Positions 17,582-25,286 of a DNA stretch of 64,000 nt are shown here, piece after piece. The translations under genes and the position numbers were made by a program. Origin of the DNA: Pleurocapsa sp. PCC 7319 (lineage in GTDB: Bacteria; Cyanobacteriota; Cyanobacteriia; Cyanobacteriales; Xenococcaceae); contig NZ_KB235922.1 of the NCBI RefSeq assembly GCF_000332195.1, forward strand, positions 1,760,211 through 1,824,210. The letters are read 5' to 3'. Below the pieces are notes generated by a model. The model worked only from the letters and a program-made list of their open reading frames with translations, was not told where the DNA came from and ran no database searches. Each line of letters starts with the position of its first letter. Positions within the stretch are counted from its first letter, which is position 1.

Positions 17582-18760
17582 TTAAAATACATCGGCTGGA
17601 TCGGCAGATTGGAGTTTCTGCATAGCGATCGCTGCTGAAATCAAGCACATTAAAACAGTAATAACAAATACTTGTGAAACAACACCAAATCGCATGGGCA
17701 AAGGGATTCTAGTTAAATATCCCAGTAGAGCATATATACCAGCCGAACCGATAAATCCAGGAATAAAGCCTAATACGCCGAGGATAATTCCTTCCTGAAA
17801 AACAACCATTAGCAGGTTTTTATCTGAGTAGCCCATCGCTTTGAGAGTGGCATATTCTGCCAGATGATCGTTAACATCGGCATGTAATACTTCATATACA
17901 ATCACCACCCCAGTAAAAAATCCCATCGCAACGCCAAAGTTGAAAAGTATGCCACCAGGTACTTCAGCCCAATAGTCTTCCTCAGATTTGATAAATTCTT
18001 GATGGGTCATTACTTCCACATCCTGGGGTAAATATGCCTGGACTTTACTCTTTACCGTTGCTAAATCTACACTAGGTTGAAGAGTAAGGATGCCAACGCT
18101 CAGATTATCGATGCTATCCGCACCAAATAAACGCAGGTAATTCCAATCGCTGGTGACAATGTGTCCGTCGATAAAAATCGTGCTGCCCATAGTAAAAATG
18201 CCGCCAACACTAACTCTATGTTCCGATATTTCAGTAGTAACGGTTTTTCCCTGATTAACTGATTCGGGTACAGAACCCAATTTGGGAAGAGATAGACTAT
18301 CAAATAAGATTGTATTGGGCAGTTTGATTTGTTCTAGCTGTTCGTCTATTTCTGGCAAATCGATTACTGGACGAACGGGGTCGAAAGCAATTACGCCGAT
18401 ACTGCTTATTTTCTGGTTCCAAGGATTAATCCAGTTGCCAAAAGAAAAGTATAATGGGTCAGCAGATGTCACTCCATCTATCGCTTCGGCTTGATATAAA
18501 TGACGGCGATCAAAGGTTTGACCATCACCAAGATATTCGGTGCGGTTACTGACTAGAAATAAGTCTCCACGAAGTTGCTTGTGAAGATTGGTCGCGCCAC
18601 CAAACATACTCATCCTAAACCCCTGCATGGTGAAAATCATAATATCGGCAGAAGCAATAGCTATGAGAGCTACCAACAGGCGAACTTTTTGATGGCGTAG
18701 TTGTACCCAACCTAAAGGAGGTTCTTTATTGAATTTTTTTAGTAGAGTTTTAATAGTCAT
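17582..18760 (-). CDS. devC: DevC-like ABC exporter permease (first copy)
   Basis: 392 aa with the same architecture as its downstream neighbour: N-terminal helix, periplasmic domain with RHLYQAEAIDGVTSADPLYF and SVGGIFTMGSTIFIDG, then three helices around the cytoplasmic NDHLAEYATLKAMGYSDK segment. It starts only three bases after the devB stop, as in devBCA operons. In such operons devA (ATPase) normally follows devC; here a second devC takes that place. The ATPase must be supplied from elsewhere in the genome. Confidence 0.9.
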   Translation of the reverse strand: MTIKTLLKKFNKEPPLGWVQLRHQKVRLLVALIAIASADIMIFTMQGFRMSMFGGATNLHKQLRGDLFLVSNRTEYLGDGQTFDRRHLYQAEAIDGVTSADPLYFSFGNWINPWNQKISSIGVIAFDPVRPVIDLPEIDEQLEQIKLPNTILFDSLSLPKLGSVPESVNQGKTVTTEISEHRVSVGGIFTMGSTIFIDGHIVTSDWNYLRLFGADSIDNLSVGILTLQPSVDLATVKSKVQAYLPQDVEVMTHQEFIKSEEDYWAEVPGGILFNFGVAMGFFTGVVIVYEVLHADVNDHLAEYATLKAMGYSDKNLLMVVFQEGIILGVLGFIPGFIGSAGIYALLGYLTRIPLPMRFGVVSQVFVITVLMCLISAAIAMQKLQSADPADVF

Positions 18761-18763
18761 TGG

Positions 18764-20002
18764 TTATTGACCACTATCCAAATCAATCTTTACTCTGATT
18801 TGTAAATTAGTTAATCCTGCAACTTTATCGCTATCTTCAGGGTCTAGACGCACTTTAACTTCAACCACACGAGCATCTTTATCCGCAGCAGGATCGGATT
18901 CCAGTACGTCTTGTTTTTTGATTTGTAAGCCGATATGGTCTATTATTCCTTGTAATTTTCCTTCAAAGCCACCGTGTTCGCTGATTACAGTTGCCCTCTG
19001 TCCTACTCTTACTTTGCCAACATCGGTTTCATAAACTTCCGCGATCGCATACATTTGGTTTGTTCTGCCCAGTTCGACAATACCTTGACTGGTATCAACC
19101 TGTTCCCCAACTAGGGTGTTGATCTTGAGAATTTGACCGTCTATCGGTACGCGCACATAGTAGTCTTCTAGTTCGGATTCGATCCGTTGTACTTGAGCGA
19201 TCGCGTAATCGACTTCGGCTTGAGCTTCCGCTAAATCTACAGGGCGAACTTCTCTTAGTTTATTCAGCATTGCCTTTTCTTGGGCGATCTGTTCCTGTAA
19301 AGTTGAGCTAGTGTTATCTAGCCTTGCTCTTGCCTGATTCAATCTGGCTTGCGACCTGTCAAATAATTCTTGGTGATCATCTAAAGCCGATCTACTAACT
19401 GCTCCATCTTGATAAAGTGTTTGGTAACGACTATGGTTAATCTCGGCGTTTTTCAACTCTGCTTGAGCGTCAGCTATTTCCGCTGCTCTTTCTAGACTTT
19501 CATTACGTAATTGAGCTTTTAAACGGGCAATATTAGCTTTTTGGGCGGCAATTTCCGCGCTTTTTGCTTCACCCGCCTTAATTTGCTCTAGTTTTGCGCG
19601 ATAAACTTCTACATTCAGTTTTGCTTCAGCAAGTTCTGCTTGTTTTTGATCCAAACCTTGCAGGGTCGCAATTAACTGTTTAGCCATAACGTGATCGCCT
19701 TCATCAACCAACAATTCATTGACACGACTATCTTGAGCATTAGCTACCGAAAGTTTAATCACTTCTCCCTCTGGTTCTAATCTACCCAAAGCAGTCACCG
19801 CTATAGGAGCAATCTTGGTAATTGGTTCTGGCTCAATAGTTTGTGTTGGCGTTTGAGAAATATACCAATAAACTATTCCTCCTCCTAAAGAAGCGATCGC
19901 CAAAATAGCAATTAACCAGGAAGTAAGCTTTTTCTTCGTTGGCTGTTGCTGTTTCTCTGTAGAAGGTGGATTTGTTGACTTTTTATATTGTAAAAGTTCC
20001 AT
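18764..20002 (-). CDS. devB: DevB-like HlyD-family membrane fusion protein
   Basis: 412 aa. Residues ~25-48 form the membrane anchor (SWLIAILAIASLGGGIVYWY). Then follow the first half-lipoyl strand (VTALGRLEPEGEVIKLS), a long alpha-helical hairpin (residues ~110-270, rich in Ala, Glu, Gln), the second lipoyl half (IDGQILKINTLVGEQVDTSQ) and the beta-barrel domain (VGQRATVISEHGGFEGKLQG). GRLEP is a signature of DevB adaptors. The protein links the permease to an outer-membrane channel. The 5' end and upstream DNA are duplicated at 23.46-23.63 kb. Confidence 0.93.
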   Translation of the reverse strand: MELLQYKKSTNPPSTEKQQQPTKKKLTSWLIAILAIASLGGGIVYWYISQTPTQTIEPEPITKIAPIAVTALGRLEPEGEVIKLSVANAQDSRVNELLVDEGDHVMAKQLIATLQGLDQKQAELAEAKLNVEVYRAKLEQIKAGEAKSAEIAAQKANIARLKAQLRNESLERAAEIADAQAELKNAEINHSRYQTLYQDGAVSRSALDDHQELFDRSQARLNQARARLDNTSSTLQEQIAQEKAMLNKLREVRPVDLAEAQAEVDYAIAQVQRIESELEDYYVRVPIDGQILKINTLVGEQVDTSQGIVELGRTNQMYAIAEVYETDVGKVRVGQRATVISEHGGFEGKLQGIIDHIGLQIKKQDVLESDPAADKDARVVEVKVRLDPEDSDKVAGLTNLQIRVKIDLDSGQ

Positions 20003-20147
20003 AGTTTGCTCACAGAGAATATTTTGAAAGTAGATAGTTACCTTTCAGACGGATCTAATCTCTGCCCACGACTATCGATCTATATTCTTAGTTCTAGAAA
20101 AATAATTTGAGGAAGTTGTGAAAGCTTAATAGCCACTAACAACTAAC
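19974..20147. repeat. devB 5' end and upstream region, copy 1
   Basis: About 175 bp covering the first ten codons of devB and its upstream DNA aligns without large gaps to 23464-23631. Conserved blocks include AAAAGTTCCATA, GTAGATAGTTAC, ATCGATCTA, TTGAGGAAGTTGTGA and AGCTTAATAGCC. The block holds the devB leader and promoter region and ends in a heptamer array (CACTAAC, AACTAAC). Confidence 0.85.
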
Positions 20148-20315
20148 TAATAACCACTAACCACTTGTATGAGGGAATAACCATTCGCCGTAAACTAGGT
20201 GTTGATGCAAAAATAACTGGCCGCCGCTTAGGTCCACTTTAAGCTTCTTGAAATGATGATAAGACTCTGGATTTAAGTTACGATCACTATGTAAAAGATA
20301 AATAGGATTTAACTG
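20003..20315. promoter_or_regulatory. devB upstream region
   Basis: About 310 bp between divergent devB and the DUF433 gene. The devB-proximal 145 bp is conserved in the second copy at 23.5 kb, which suggests a promoter and leader in it. No NtcA palindrome (GTA-N8-TAC) was seen; a GTA-N6-TAC (GTAGATAGTTAC) is conserved in both copies but has the wrong spacing. Confidence 0.45.
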
Positions 20316-20645
20316 ATGAGTCTTGTTTTAGAGCGTGAGGCACCTCCTCTTCACGAGGATGAAACTGGAGCAGTTCGAGTTGGCAATTCAAGAGTCTTGC
20401 TGGAAATTGTAATCAGGGCATTCCAAGATGGAGCCTCCCCTGAATCCATTGTGAATCGCTACGATACGCTATCTTTATCCGATGTTTACAACACGATTGG
20501 CTATTACCTTCGGCATATGAATGCTGTCGATGCTTATCTGAGTCGAAGAGCACAGCTGGGTGAGACCTTACAGCAACGTTTATCTGCGACTCAAACCGAT
20601 TTGAGTCTCATTCGTTCACGCTTGCTATCTCAACTTATATGGTAG
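20316..20645 (+). CDS. DUF433 protein (long form)
   Basis: 109 aa. The DUF433 core reads VRVGNSRVLLEIVIRAFQDGASPESIVNRYDTLSLSDVYNTIGYYL, the version of the domain that lacks the GKPxIxGTR loop. A charged C-terminal helix (SRRAQLGETLQQRL) extends it. The family normally sits upstream of a DUF5615 PIN-like toxin. Here its end overlaps a GNAT start by seven bases, so the toxin partner is either replaced or was lost. Confidence 0.8.
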   Translation: MSLVLEREAPPLHEDETGAVRVGNSRVLLEIVIRAFQDGASPESIVNRYDTLSLSDVYNTIGYYLRHMNAVDAYLSRRAQLGETLQQRLSATQTDLSLIRSRLLSQLIW

Positions 20646-21091
20646 GCACACATATCATTCGCCCTGCGTATTTTCATGATGCTGATACGCTACTTGAAAT
20701 TCGAAGAGAGGCAATTTTGGCTCTGATAGGAGTGTTCTCAGAAGTGAGCAAAGTTGAGCGATGGGCTAATTCTGCTGGGCCTGATCGAACAGAAACTGCA
20801 ATCGCTAATCACATTGTTTGGGTCGCGGAATCTCAATCAAATCTTGTAGGTTGGGTGGAGGTCAACGCTGAGACAATTGAAGCTTTATATGTTCGCCCAA
20901 CAGCATGGAAAGCGGGAATTGGTTCTTCTCTTCTGTCACATGCTGAGAAATTTATCCAAGATAGTGGATTCTCTTCTGTACTTCTAAATGCTAGCCCTAA
21001 TGCAGAAGTATTTTATCGTCACCGTGGTTATATGGGCTCAGAGCCTTTAGCAGATAGCTCAATACCCATGGAAAAACAATTTGAAAAATAA
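20639..21091 (+). CDS. GNAT N-acetyltransferase
   Basis: 150 aa. IRPAYFHDADTLLEIRREAI opens the domain, IVWVAESQSNLVGWVEV gives the central strands, and the acetyl-CoA loop is LYVRPTAWKAGIGSSLLSHAE with the C-terminal NASPNAEVFYRHRGY. It overlaps the DUF433 gene (TATGGTAG). GNAT proteins of this size acetylate small molecules or, in toxin systems, aminoacyl-tRNA; nothing here distinguishes these. Confidence 0.85.
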   Translation: MVGTHIIRPAYFHDADTLLEIRREAILALIGVFSEVSKVERWANSAGPDRTETAIANHIVWVAESQSNLVGWVEVNAETIEALYVRPTAWKAGIGSSLLSHAEKFIQDSGFSSVLLNASPNAEVFYRHRGYMGSEPLADSSIPMEKQFEK

Positions 21092-21284
21092 ATTCCCGGT
21101 GAGCACTTATGACACTCTATTGGCGTTACTGCTATTTTTTGTCTGGCTTGGGGCGATCGCCTCTAGCATTCAATTTCTGCCAGTTCGGGTCAGTTTTCTA
21201 ACTATCCCATGCAAGGAACGCTCGAAGCACGCTCACGAGAGATGCTTCAAACATATCTCTCGCGTCCATGATGGATTACGTTAG
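21081..21284 (+). CDS. Doubtful small membrane protein
   Basis: 67 codons from a TTG overlapping the end of the GNAT gene. Residues ~9-32 are hydrophobic (LLALLLFFVWLGAIASS) and could be one membrane helix. The second half runs through the proposed attC-like hairpin at 21196-21286 and looks non-coding. A HIP1 octamer lies within the helix. It may be a fragment; confidence is low. Confidence 0.2.
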   Translation: MKNKFPVSTYDTLLALLLFFVWLGAIASSIQFLPVRVSFLTIPCKERSKHAHERCFKHISRVHDGLR

Positions 21285-21286
21285 CT
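21196..21286 (+). repeat. attC-like recombination site (weakest of three)
   Basis: Left core TTCTAAC (21196-21202) and right core GTTAGCT (21280-21286) pair outward. The inner arms CTAAC-TATCC-CATG and the complement of CATGATGGATTACGTTAG match with small gaps, and a central hairpin CGAGAGAT/ATCTCTCG lies between them. A GNAT gene starts 17 bp after the right core, the usual spacing in a gene cassette. Confidence 0.35.
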
Positions 21287-21302
21287 ATCAAAAAGTAGTG
21301 AA

Positions 21303-21728
21303 ATGAATGTCAGGTATACAACTTCAATTGAAAATATAAAATGGAAGGAAGTGTCCGATATATTCAAAGCTGTCGGATGGGGAGAAAGGCTTTCGGAACA
21401 AGTTAAACTCTCATTCGAAAGAAGCTCCTTTAAACGCTTTGCTTATATCAGTGATGAATTGGTTGGTGTAGGTAGAACAGTTGACGATGGATATTACTAT
21501 GGATGGATAGTTGATTTGGCCGTGTTGCCCAAATATCAAGGGAATGGGATTGGCTCTAAAATCCTTGGTGAACTTGAAAACGACCTCAAGCCTTTTCTCA
21601 CTACGATGTTGACAGCCGCACCAGGGAAAGGCAGCTTTTATGAAAAACTAGGTTGGCATAAACAGTGCTCAGCCTATATATGGCCTCGCTCAGAAGAACA
21701 AATACGCTCATTCTCCGAAAATGGCTAA
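21303..21728 (+). CDS. GNAT N-acetyltransferase (cassette-like)
   Basis: 141 aa. Compact GNAT: RFAYISDELVGVGRTVDDG, then VDLAVLPKYQGNGIGSKILGELE with the Q/R-xxGxG/A acetyl-CoA loop, and PGKGSFYEKLGW near the end. Its TAA stop lies inside the left core (GGCTAAC) of the attC-like site at 21723-21812, and its start follows another candidate site closely. That is the layout of a mobile integron cassette. Substrate unknown. Confidence 0.88.
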   Translation: MNVRYTTSIENIKWKEVSDIFKAVGWGERLSEQVKLSFERSSFKRFAYISDELVGVGRTVDDGYYYGWIVDLAVLPKYQGNGIGSKILGELENDLKPFLTTMLTAAPGKGSFYEKLGWHKQCSAYIWPRSEEQIRSFSENG

Positions 21729-21812
21729 CAAGCGCTTGCAACGGAACGGAAATATACACTATTGATATAAGACAAACATTATCGTCGTCCGCTGAAGCCC
21801 AAACCGTTATGC
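21723..21812 (+). repeat. attC-like recombination site
   Basis: Cores GGCTAAC (21723-21729) and GTTATGC (21806-21812) each match the RYYYAAC / GTTRRRY consensus at six of seven positions. Inside, GCTTGCAACGGA (21734-21745) and TCCGCTGAAGC (21788-21798) pair with one extra G in the left arm. An unpaired base in that box is the hallmark that directs integrase to the bottom strand of attC. The stop codon of the preceding gene overlaps the left core. Confidence 0.65.
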
Positions 21813-21826
21813 AAGGAGATTTTTAG

Positions 21827-22360
21827 ATGTTTTCAAAATTCAAATATTTAAGCGATCTCGGTGCTGGAGATTTTGAACACTTAAATGGCAGTCTTACTAG
21901 CCATTTAGAGGGTACATATTCATTGCTAAAAAAGTGGGGATGCTCTGAAATTCTATGCGATGCAGGTTTATTTCATGCTGCATATGGGACTGCTGGATTT
22001 GATGAAACTATGGTGTCCCTTGATCGTAGGTCGGAAATTTCGGAATTATTAGGTGAAGAGGTAGAAGAATTAGTTTACTTATATTGTGCATGCGACCGAG
22101 AGTATACATATGGGGAGCTTATAAAAGGCTCTGGAAAATATAGAAACCGGTTTACAAGTGAAATCTTTCCGCTAGAAGAAACTCAGGTCAGAGCCTTAGC
22201 TGAATTAACCGTTGCAAACGAGCTTGAACTCGTTATTACAAGCGAAGCTTTTAAAGCCAAATATGGGAAGGGGCTTTATCAACTTTTTGAGGGCATTCAG
22301 CCATATTTGAGTAAAAATGCAAAATCTGAATATCAAAGTGCAATGCCAGAATATGCATAA
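21827..22360 (+). CDS. DUF6817-like protein (cassette-like)
   Basis: 177 aa. It opens with FKYLSDLGAGDFEHLNGSLTSHLEGTYSLLKKWG and continues with LCDAGLFHAAYGTAGF. These His/Asp positions (HL, H, D, H) recall HD-type metal-binding folds and match what I recall of DUF6817. Its start lies 14 bp after the right core of one attC-like site and its TAA lies in the left core of the next. Function unknown; the His residues suggest a hydrolase. Confidence 0.7.
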   Translation: MFSKFKYLSDLGAGDFEHLNGSLTSHLEGTYSLLKKWGCSEILCDAGLFHAAYGTAGFDETMVSLDRRSEISELLGEEVEELVYLYCACDREYTYGELIKGSGKYRNRFTSEIFPLEETQVRALAELTVANELELVITSEAFKAKYGKGLYQLFEGIQPYLSKNAKSEYQSAMPEYA

Positions 22361-22411
22361 CAAACGCAAGCACTTCGACTCGCAAGCTCGCGCGTGTTGC
22401 AGGCGTTGATT
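22355..22411 (+). repeat. attC-like recombination site
   Basis: 57 bp. Cores GCATAAC (22355-22361) and GTTGATT (22405-22411). The inner boxes are GCAAGCAC (22366-22373) and GTGTTGC (22394-22400), perfectly complementary except for one extra G in the left box. The TAA of the DUF6817 gene lies in the left core. This is the shortest and cleanest of the three sites. Confidence 0.65.
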
Positions 22412-22425
22412 GGATCGCACTCACG

Positions 22426-23364
22426 TTAACTAACAGAGCCAGTTTGTTTTTTAACTTGCCAACCTATCTGTGAACCAATTTTTCCCGCTTTAATAAATAT
22501 CCAACTACCTCGATGATACGAAGTCTCATCATGATGACATTGGGGTTTAATACCGATTAATTGTTCTACTTCCTCAGTAGTCAAGATCCAGTTTGCAGCT
22601 TCAGCTTTTTCGAGAACATCCATATACCATAAGGGATTGGGTGGTTGATGCTGAGAAGTCAAAATTGTTTCTAAGCGAACTAAAGAATCAGCGATCGCTT
22701 TTAGCAGTTGTGTAAGCTGTTGATCGCTCTCAACCTGAAGTTGGGGAGATGATAATGTGGGTTCTTGAGCTGCTGATACTTCAAAATCTGCTGATGTAGT
22801 TTCTGTTAGTGGTAGATTTTGTGGAGAAGAATTTTCATCTAACCAGGGATCGGGAGTAATCTCTTTTTTAAGAGTTGGTTTAAATTCATGGTTTTTCAAC
22901 CAAGTGCTGTTCAAGTCTGTTGCTAAATTATTTAAAAAACTAGCTGTTTTTTCGTCTCCCTCTACCGCCATCTGACTAGCGACTTGTTTCATAACCTTGA
23001 CTAGTTCTGGACCAATTAACTCCTGATGGGCTGCCAAAATTTCCGCTTCCGAACCTTCGGGACAACTTAGCAAGGCTTGGATAAGTTCTACATAGGCTTT
23101 GGTTTTATCGTTATTGTTTTTGGGAATAGGCATACTCTCTGTCAAAATATGATGTAATTTCCCTGCCCAGTTATGAAGATATTTAGCCGCTTTGATTTCT
23201 CCTTCTGCTGCTAAATGACTGGCAACTTGTTCCATTACCTCTACTAGTTCAGAATTAACCAATTTGTCATTCTGTCGTAGCAGTATCCATTCTTCTCCTC
23301 TAGGACAACTTAATAGACCTTGAATTAAATCGAGATAAGCTTTGAGGCGTTGTTGGTTCATCAT
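22426..23364 (-). CDS. Hypothetical protein with two internal helical repeats
   Basis: 312 aa, no recognised name. Residues ~8-70 and ~90-152 are duplicated: LIQGLLSCPRGEE / LIQALLSCPEGSE, then LVEVMEQVASHLAAEG / LVKVMKQVASQMAVEGD. The same unit occurs at the N-terminus of many cyanobacterial TPR and CHAT proteins. A linker rich in Pro, Thr and Gln (~160-215) leads to a C-terminal domain (~250-312) with ANWILTTEEVEQLIGIKP and a SWIFIKAGKIGSQIGWQVKK segment, a possible small binding domain. It could be a scaffold. It is transcribed away from the pentapeptide/hyp cluster. Confidence 0.7.
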   Translation of the reverse strand: MMNQQRLKAYLDLIQGLLSCPRGEEWILLRQNDKLVNSELVEVMEQVASHLAAEGEIKAAKYLHNWAGKLHHILTESMPIPKNNNDKTKAYVELIQALLSCPEGSEAEILAAHQELIGPELVKVMKQVASQMAVEGDEKTASFLNNLATDLNSTWLKNHEFKPTLKKEITPDPWLDENSSPQNLPLTETTSADFEVSAAQEPTLSSPQLQVESDQQLTQLLKAIADSLVRLETILTSQHQPPNPLWYMDVLEKAEAANWILTTEEVEQLIGIKPQCHHDETSYHRGSWIFIKAGKIGSQIGWQVKKQTGSVS

Positions 23365-23463
23365 TTATATACTTTTAAAGTACTAAGTCTTTATTAGTTT
23401 TTACTTCTATTAAAAGGGCAAAGCCATTAGCTACAAGCTATAAGCTATAAGCTGTAAACTCAT

Positions 23464-23631
23464 GTTGACTTTTTGTATCGCAAAAGTTCCATAATTAGTT
23501 AACAGATAATATATTGAAGGTAGATAGTTACTCCTCAGACTTACCAAATAACCGACCATCGATCTACATTCACAGTTTTAAATCAATAACTTGAGGAAGT
23601 TGTGAGAGCTTAATAGCCCCTAACAACTAAC
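23464..23631. pseudogene. Relic of a second devB start with its upstream region, copy 2
   Basis: Copy of the devB 5' region (compare 19974-20147). On the minus strand, ATG at 23490-23492 begins MELLRYKKST, equal to DevB residues 1-10 (MELLQYKKST) with one substitution, and is then stopped by TGA. The rest of the gene is gone. Only the leader and promoter region survive, ending in CTAAC heptamers, and the pentapeptide gene begins on the other strand 15 bp further on. Confidence 0.75.
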
Positions 23632-23646
23632 CACTAACAGAAAAAA

Positions 23647-24171
23647 ATGAATGTAGATATTTTATTAGCAAGGTATGCCGCTGGCGATCGCGATTTCAGT
23701 AATGCCGAGCTGAGCGGAGCCAACTTAGCAGGAGCAAAACTGAGTGGCATCAATTTAATTCGCGCTAATTTATCCCATGCCATACTTAGAAACGCCAATC
23801 TGAGCGGTGCGTTTCTAGTCTTGGCCGATCTTAGAGAAGCAGATTTGAGTGGCGCAATCTCGATTGTCGTCAATTTCAGTGGTGCGAATCTTCAAGGCAT
23901 AAATTTATCCCATAGCCAACTCACTGAAGCCATACTAACTGGTACTTGGTTACAAAGGGCTAATTTAACCAATGCCAATCTTCAAGGAGCAATCCTCGCT
24001 GGAGCAAATCTGATTGAAGCTAACTTGCAGGGTGCCGACTTACGAGGAGCAAATCTTTATGGTACAGATTTAAGAAAGGCGGATTTGACTGGTGCCAGCA
24101 TGACTCACGCCAATCTAAGAGGCGCAGATTTAGAGGGAGCAATTATGCCAGATAAGGTGATTACAGTTTAG
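23647..24171 (+). CDS. Pentapeptide-repeat protein
   Basis: 174 aa. Opening MNVDILLARYAAGDRDFSNAELSGANL is the standard leader for this group. Almost the whole length is A(D/N)LxX repeats such as LSHAILRNANLSGAFLVLADLREADLSGA and ADLRGANLYGTDLRKADLTGA, predicted to form one quadrilateral beta-helix of about 28 repeats. It ends with EGAIMPDKVIT, a tail also seen in the protein at 11635. First gene of a + strand run that leads into hypEAB. Confidence 0.88.
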   Translation: MNVDILLARYAAGDRDFSNAELSGANLAGAKLSGINLIRANLSHAILRNANLSGAFLVLADLREADLSGAISIVVNFSGANLQGINLSHSQLTEAILTGTWLQRANLTNANLQGAILAGANLIEANLQGADLRGANLYGTDLRKADLTGASMTHANLRGADLEGAIMPDKVITV

Positions 24172-24205
24172 GCAATGAGGTTAAAACTATTACAGGAGAA
24201 GAGTA

Positions 24206-24862
24206 ATGATAGATGTAACCAAGCTACTAGAACAATACACCGCAGGAGTCAGGAATTTTGCTGGCGTAAATCTTAATGGAGTCTGTCTATATCGCGCCAA
24301 TCTTCAAAAAATCAACTTACACAATGCTAATCTTATTGGCGCCAATTTGAGTGGTGCAGATTTATCTGGTGCAGACTTAAGCAAAGCAAACCTAATCGGA
24401 GCTAACCTAAGTGCTGCCAATTTAATTGCTGCCAATTTCAGTAATGCAGACTTAATTGGTGCCAATTTAGGCGGTGCGAAACTAGCTAATGCCGACCTAC
24501 AGGAAATCACACTCAATGGCGGTAATCTGAGCGGTGCCAATCTAAGTGGAGCCAACCTAAGTCAAGCATCTTTAAAAGGAGCTAATTTTAGCGGTGCCTT
24601 CTTGAATGCTATCCTCACGGAAGCCAATCTGCGGAATGCTAACTTAAGTAGTGTTAGTTTAGTGGGAGCAGATTTGAGTGGAGCCAACTTAACAGGAGCG
24701 AATCTAGTTGGGGCTAACCTCTCTCAAGCTAACCTCGATGAAGCGATTTTGGTTGAAGCTAATTTAAGTAGTGCTAGTTTAACAGGGGCAAATTTAAAAC
24801 GAGCCAATTTACATCAGGCAAATCTCAGTCGCCAAAGCTTGCAGGAGTTTAAGCTAGTGTAA
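24206..24862 (+). CDS. Pentapeptide-repeat protein
   Basis: 218 aa. Leader MIDVTKLLEQYTAGVRNFAGVNL, then continuous repeats (ANLIGANLSGADLSGADLSK...) to near the C-terminus. It starts 35 bp after the preceding pentapeptide gene and its TAA overlaps the ATG of the VOC gene by one base, so the three are cotranscribed. The role next to hydrogenase maturation genes is unknown. Confidence 0.88.
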   Translation: MIDVTKLLEQYTAGVRNFAGVNLNGVCLYRANLQKINLHNANLIGANLSGADLSGADLSKANLIGANLSAANLIAANFSNADLIGANLGGAKLANADLQEITLNGGNLSGANLSGANLSQASLKGANFSGAFLNAILTEANLRNANLSSVSLVGADLSGANLTGANLVGANLSQANLDEAILVEANLSSASLTGANLKRANLHQANLSRQSLQEFKLV

Positions 24863-25266
24863 TGAACCAACCAACTTTCTTAAACAGTATTAATCCACTT
24901 ATTCCAGGTGGAGACGATCTAGAAAAAACAGTCATTTTCTACGAGCAACAACTGGGTTTTAAACGCATTCATCAAGAAGGCAATCCTATCTACATGGCAA
25001 TTGTCAAACGGGACTCCGCCCAAATATTTCTACTCAAAAATGAAGATAAACATTTAGCCGAAGGAACTAGCTTGCGTATCAACGTCAATCAGATCGAGCA
25101 ACTTTACGCTGAATTTCAAGCTAAAGGAGGAAAGATGATTCATCCCCAGGGCAAGTTAGAGACTAAACCTTGGGGAATGAAAGAATTTGTAGTTCTCGAT
25201 CCTGCTGGAGTTTGCCTAACTTTTTGCGAACCAGCTGATCAAGATCTGATCGAAGTTAAAAATTAA
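24862..25266 (+). CDS. VOC-family (glyoxalase/bleomycin-resistance fold) protein
   Basis: 134 aa with paired beta-alpha-beta-beta-beta units: LEKTVIFYEQQLGFKRIHQEGNPIYMAIVKR and the second half IHPQGKLETKPWGMKEFVVLDPAGVCLTFCEP. The PWG-x-EFxxxDPxGxxLxF pattern is the typical second metal-ligand segment. The family includes lyases and drug-binding proteins; this one resembles the small bleomycin-resistance-like group. It lies 20 bp upstream of hypE in the same direction. Confidence 0.85.
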   Translation: MNQPTFLNSINPLIPGGDDLEKTVIFYEQQLGFKRIHQEGNPIYMAIVKRDSAQIFLLKNEDKHLAEGTSLRINVNQIEQLYAEFQAKGGKMIHPQGKLETKPWGMKEFVVLDPAGVCLTFCEPADQDLIEVKN

Positions 25267-25286
25267 TTACTAACAGCAAATTTAAG

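Noticed and set aside
20040-20060. GTAGATAGTTAC as an NtcA site upstream of devB
   Set aside because: The spacing is GTA-N6-TAC; NtcA needs N8. Conservation in both copies is noted but the identification is not supported.
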